15,661 nt of DNA, from positions 1 to 15,661 of the forward strand of contig WAOH01000132.1 of NCBI GenBank assembly GCA_015521385.1, read 5' to 3'. The translations under genes were made by a program, and so were the position numbers. Under the pieces are notes generated by a model. The model worked only from the letters and a program-made list of their open reading frames with translations. It was not told the DNA's origin and did not search any database. Below are positions 13,368 through 15,661 of the stretch, piece by piece. Position 1 is the first letter of the stretch, and each line of letters starts with the position of its first letter. This DNA comes from Thermoproteota archaeon (lineage in GTDB: Archaea; Korarchaeota; Korarchaeia; Korarchaeales; Korarchaeaceae).

Positions 13368-13883
13368 ATGGGAGACCCGAAGAAGCCTAGGAAGAAGTAC
13401 GAGAGGCCCTACAAGCCTTGGGACAGGCGAGTCCTCGAGGAGACCAACAGACTGGCTGGTTACTACGGGCTGAGGAACAAGAGGGAGCTCTGGAGGATGA
13501 GCTACTTGGCCAAGAAGTACAGGAGGATTGCTAGGGAGTTGCTGGCGGCTCCCGAGGAGGAGAGGGTGAAGGTCGAGCCCATAATTAAGAAGCTCCAGAA
13601 GCTGGGAATAGTAGGGGAGAACGCCACCTTGGACGATCTCCTAGATCTGACCGTCGATCAGTTCTTGGAGAGGAGGCTCCAGACAATCGTCTGGAAGAAG
13701 GGCTTCGCGAAGACCCCCTACATGGCGAGGCAGCTGATAACCCACGGCCACATAAGGATCAACGGCAGGAGGATAAAGCAGCCTGGTTACTTGGTAACGC
13801 TGGAGGAAGAGGAGACCATAGAGTGCACGCATCCCGCGTGCTTGGAGGAGCAGGCCCAGCAGCCCGAGCAGAAGGCCGAGTGA
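13368..13883 (+). CDS. rps4: 30S ribosomal protein S4 (uS4)
   Basis: A 171-residue primary assembly protein of the small subunit that binds the 16S 5' domain. Conserved parts are the N-terminal KYERPYKPWDRRVLEETNRL, the helical GLRNKRELWRMSYLAKKYRR, and the S4 RNA-binding domain FLERRLQTIVWKKGFAKTPY with ARQLITHGHIRINGRR and KQPGYLV. Archaeal S4 ends in a short, variable tail; here it is AQQPEQKAE. The ATG at 13368 follows GGGTGATCGG. It overlaps nothing but is only 10 bases after S13. Length is normal. Confidence 0.97.
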   Translation: MGDPKKPRKKYERPYKPWDRRVLEETNRLAGYYGLRNKRELWRMSYLAKKYRRIARELLAAPEEERVKVEPIIKKLQKLGIVGENATLDDLLDLTVDQFLERRLQTIVWKKGFAKTPYMARQLITHGHIRINGRRIKQPGYLVTLEEEETIECTHPACLEEQAQQPEQKAE

Positions 13884-13900
13884 TGTAGGGAGGTGATGTC

Positions 13901-14299
13901 ATGTCTACGCAGAAGAAGGGTAAGATCGGGGTGGCGCACATCTACTCCTCCTTCAACGATACCATAGTTCACATCACCGATATAACTGGCGCGGAAACCT
14001 TGGCCAGATACTCGGGCGGCATGTTCGTTGACGCCGACAGGCTCGAGGGGTCGCCTTACGCCGCCCTCAAGGCGGCGATGGCTGCCGCCAAGGAGGCCCA
14101 GAAGAAGGGCGTGACCCACCTCATAGTCAAGGTCAGAGCCCCCGGCGGGATAAAGAGCAGGATCCCCGGACCCGGGGCTACAGCTGCCATAAGGGGACTC
14201 TCTAGGTCCGGCCTCATCCTCATCAGGGTGGAGGACGTCACGCCCATACCCCACGATGGATGCAGGAGACCCCACGGCAGGAGGGGAAGGAGGGTCTGA
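13901..14299 (+). CDS. rps11: 30S ribosomal protein S11 (uS11)
   Basis: A 132-residue protein of the small-subunit platform that lines the E-site mRNA path. The signature is [20 protein letters not shown] (about 14-33), then [40 protein letters not shown] and the C-terminal [20 protein letters not shown] with the conserved proline-histidine turn. The ATG at 13901 is preceded by a full GGAGGTGAT site (13889-13897), the longest in this window. Length is normal. In most archaea rpoD follows directly; here a separate promoter and a 331-aa unknown gene come between. Confidence 0.97.
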   Translation: MSTQKKGKIGVAHIYSSFNDTIVHITDITGAETLARYSGGMFVDADRLEGSPYAALKAAMAAAKEAQKKGVTHLIVKVRAPGGIKSRIPGPGATAAIRGLSRSGLILIRVEDVTPIPHDGCRRPHGRRGRRV

Positions 14300-14307
14300 T
14301 CCCTCTC

Positions 14308-14319
14308 AAACTTTTATTC
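14308..14319 (+). promoter_or_regulatory. Promoter of the unknown gene and rpoD
   Basis: AAACTTTTATTC is a BRE plus TATA element nearly the same as the one at 7868 before L30. Initiation is expected near 14340, giving a leader of about 12 bases with GAGGTAA before the GTG at 14352. This would set expression of the unknown gene and rpoD apart from S13-S4-S11. Confidence 0.6.
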
Positions 14320-14351
14320 CCGTGCACCCCCATTAAGATGAGGTAACCCTC

Positions 14352-15347
14352 GTGTCGGGGGATAACTTAGAGGAGATAGAGCCCCTGCTCAGCTGGTACA
14401 GGAGGACAGGACACGTTCAAATGGAGTCTCTAGGTCTGGATGGACGCACCATCATCCTCAAAATCGAGGGTAGGAAGAGGAGTATCCGCTCCTTGGTCGC
14501 ACTGTACGATCCATCTTTGGATGGCGACCTCTCCGCCTGGCTGAAGGACCTGATAGATTCCCACAGGAGGGCGGGTATAGAGTTCGACCGGGTGGAGATC
14601 TGGACCTCACCAGAGATGGAGAACGAGCTGCCAGCAGAGTCCGAGGAGCTAGACGAGAGCGTAGACATCGTGATAAGATCCCTTTCGGAGCTCGGGTCAC
14701 CGGTAACTCCCACAATAACTTCCCTCCCCTCCGAGGAGAGGAAGACCAGTAGGAACATCCGTAGGAGGCCTCACCTCAGAAAGGAGGAGAGCAGGACCAT
14801 AGTCGTGGTGGAGAAGAGGGAGGAGCACGAAGACAGCTCCTCGGAACCCGATCGGGGCAGGGAGGATAGCTTGACCGCCATTCTGAACGAGATAAAGAGG
14901 ACCATAGATCAGTCGATGAAGTCCATCGTGGAGGAGGTGAGGAAGGGAAACGAGATAGATCTCCTTAACAAGATACATGAGTTGGAGAAGAGGGTAGAGC
15001 TTCTTGAGGCGATGATAAGGCTGTTAGGAAGTCAGCAAGGGCCCGTCAACCTACCGCCAGCTGGCTGGGCGGCGAGAAACAACGCCCCGCCCAGGATGGA
15101 ACCCACCGAGCTCAGAAGGGATCTGAAGAGGGAGCAACCAACCGAACCTGAGACCGTTAGAACGAGAGGGAGAGGGGATGAGGAATCCGCCCTTGGATAC
15201 GGCCATCAAGTTAATATTCCATCTGGGCAAGAGGGCAGTGGATCCGGGGAGTCTCCGACCGCGGGGTCCGAGGACATACTTGAAGAGATATTAAGCAACC
15301 CGTGGGTCGAGATCCTCAGGAGGAAGGGTGAAGACATTGAGGGCTAG
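14352..15347 (+). CDS. Unknown 331-aa protein between S11 and rpoD
   Basis: I do not recognise this protein. Residues 1-115 look like a compact mixed alpha/beta domain with strand-like segments (TIILKIEG, SLVALYD, RVEIWTS, VDIVIRSL). A charged Ser/Glu/Arg linker follows (about 116-170). Residues about 173-227 have heptad-like leucines (LTAILNEIKRTIDQ, then LLNKIHELEKRVELLEAMI) and are probably a coiled coil. Residues 228-305 are rich in Pro, Gly, Ser and charge, likely disordered. The protein ends in a short predicted helix, DILEEILSNPWVEILRRK (about 308-325), flanked by disorder, as in short binding motifs. No signal peptide, membrane segment or enzyme motif was seen. GTG at 14352 follows GAGGTAA and a TATA box, and the 3' end overlaps the rpoD start by 11 bases, so it is probably coexpressed with that subunit. 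Base composition matches the neighbours, so recent transfer is unlikely. Confidence 0.85.
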   Translation: MSGDNLEEIEPLLSWYRRTGHVQMESLGLDGRTIILKIEGRKRSIRSLVALYDPSLDGDLSAWLKDLIDSHRRAGIEFDRVEIWTSPEMENELPAESEELDESVDIVIRSLSELGSPVTPTITSLPSEERKTSRNIRRRPHLRKEESRTIVVVEKREEHEDSSSEPDRGREDSLTAILNEIKRTIDQSMKSIVEEVRKGNEIDLLNKIHELEKRVELLEAMIRLLGSQQGPVNLPPAGWAARNNAPPRMEPTELRRDLKREQPTEPETVRTRGRGDEESALGYGHQVNIPSGQEGSGSGESPTAGSEDILEEILSNPWVEILRRKGEDIEG

Positions 15348-15661
15348 GATCGTTAAACTCACCGAGGATAGGGCAGTTATAGTGGTGGAGGAGGCGAAGC
15401 CACCCCTGGTGAATGCCCTGAGGAGGGCCATAATCTCGGAAGTCCCCATATTCGCCGTCGATGAGGTCATATTCTTCGAGAACTCGACCCCCTTCTTCGA
15501 CGAATACATAGCCCACAGGCTAGCTATGATCCCGCTGAAGACCGATCTGGACGTGGCCAGAGCGGATCCCGAGAGGACGGTCGTCCTTGAACTCGCCAGG
15601 GAGGCCAAGGAGGATGTCGAGACAATCTACTCCGGGGAACTGAAGTCATCGGACCCGCTAA
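15337..15661 (+). CDS. rpoD: RNA polymerase subunit D (RpoD, Rpb3/AC40-like), 5' part
   Basis: The window holds about 108 codons of the archaeal RNA polymerase D subunit, which pairs with subunit L to nucleate core assembly, like the bacterial alpha dimer. The opening RARIVKLTEDRAVIVVEE, then PPLVNALRRAIISEVPIFAVDEV (read as PPLVNALRRAII and SEVPIFAVDEV), and the EYIAHRLAMIPLKTD motif match the dimerisation domain. The TTG at 15337 overlaps the end of the upstream gene and follows AGGGTGAA. The 3' end, including any insertion domain with Fe-S ligands, lies beyond the window and cannot be judged. Archaeal rpoD normally follows S11, so the spacer gene before it is the unusual part. Confidence 0.95.
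   Translation, partial: MRARIVKLTEDRAVIVVEEAKPPLVNALRRAIISEVPIFAVDEVIFFENSTPFFDEYIAHRLAMIPLKTDLDVARADPERTVVLELAREAKEDVETIYSGELKSSDPL

Noticed and set aside
14525..15250. Possibility that the gene before rpoD is a frameshifted or fused ribosomal or polymerase gene
   Set aside because: The frame is continuous for 331 codons, no segment resembles L18e, L13, S9 or an RNA polymerase subunit, and both flanking genes are intact at their junctions.
1..15661. CRISPR array, insertion sequence, integrase or phage genes
   Set aside because: No regularly spaced repeats, terminal inverted repeats, transposase motifs or att-like duplication of the tRNA-Ser 3' end were seen in the window.

Overview
This window is a chromosomal segment from an archaeon, almost certainly a thermophile of the TACK/Thermoproteota side. 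Korarchaeota is my best guess, but the sequence alone does not settle it. The evidence is the archaeal-type ribosomal gene order, several proteins with no bacterial counterpart (S4e, L32e, L19e, L34e, L14e, Cbf5), TATA/BRE promoters of the AAANN-TTTAWA type, a CCA-encoded type II tRNA-Ser, and heavy use of AGG (Arg) and ATA (Ile) codons in a GC-rich background.

Layout. (1) Positions 1-1649, minus strand: a tight three-gene operon of membrane proteins, namely a TSUP (TauE/SafE-like) anion exporter, a small DUF1634-type membrane protein and the N-terminal part of an MFS transporter that runs off the window edge. (2) Positions 1727-2164, plus strand: a divergent Cys-rich conserved protein of unknown function. 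(3) Positions 2330-7865: the first block of the archaeal spc ribosomal cluster, L14-L24-S4e-L5-S14-S8-L6-L32e-L19e-L18-S5. (4) Positions 7967-10850: L30-L15-SecY and the DUF106/EMC3-like Oxa1-superfamily protein, preceded by a promoter and a leader with two hairpins. (5) Positions 10968-12632: L34e-L14e-Cbf5. (6) Positions 12685-12772: tRNA-Ser(GGA). (7) Positions 12905-14299: S13-S4-S11. (8) Positions 14352-15661: a 331-aa protein I do not recognise, overlapping the start of rpoD, which is cut by the window end.

The ribosomal blocks encode core 30S and 50S proteins. They are linked to membrane-protein insertion (SecY, DUF106), rRNA pseudouridylation (Cbf5) and the RNA polymerase assembly subunit (RpoD), so the region is a translation/secretion/transcription supercluster. 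Translation starts are well defined by a long Shine-Dalgarno motif (GAGGTGAT, complementary to the usual archaeal 16S 3' end) that often includes or abuts the upstream stop codon. TTG starts are common.

Most of the window is ordinary core genome. The least expected items are the orphan S11-rpoD spacer gene, the acidic tail of L24, the structured leader before L30, a GC-rich element with a direct repeat before L14, and the departures from the usual archaeal gene order (no S17/RNase P p29/L29 before L14, and no adk or cmk). No intergenic stretch exceeds 300 bases without a gene. No CRISPR array, insertion sequence or phage gene was seen.
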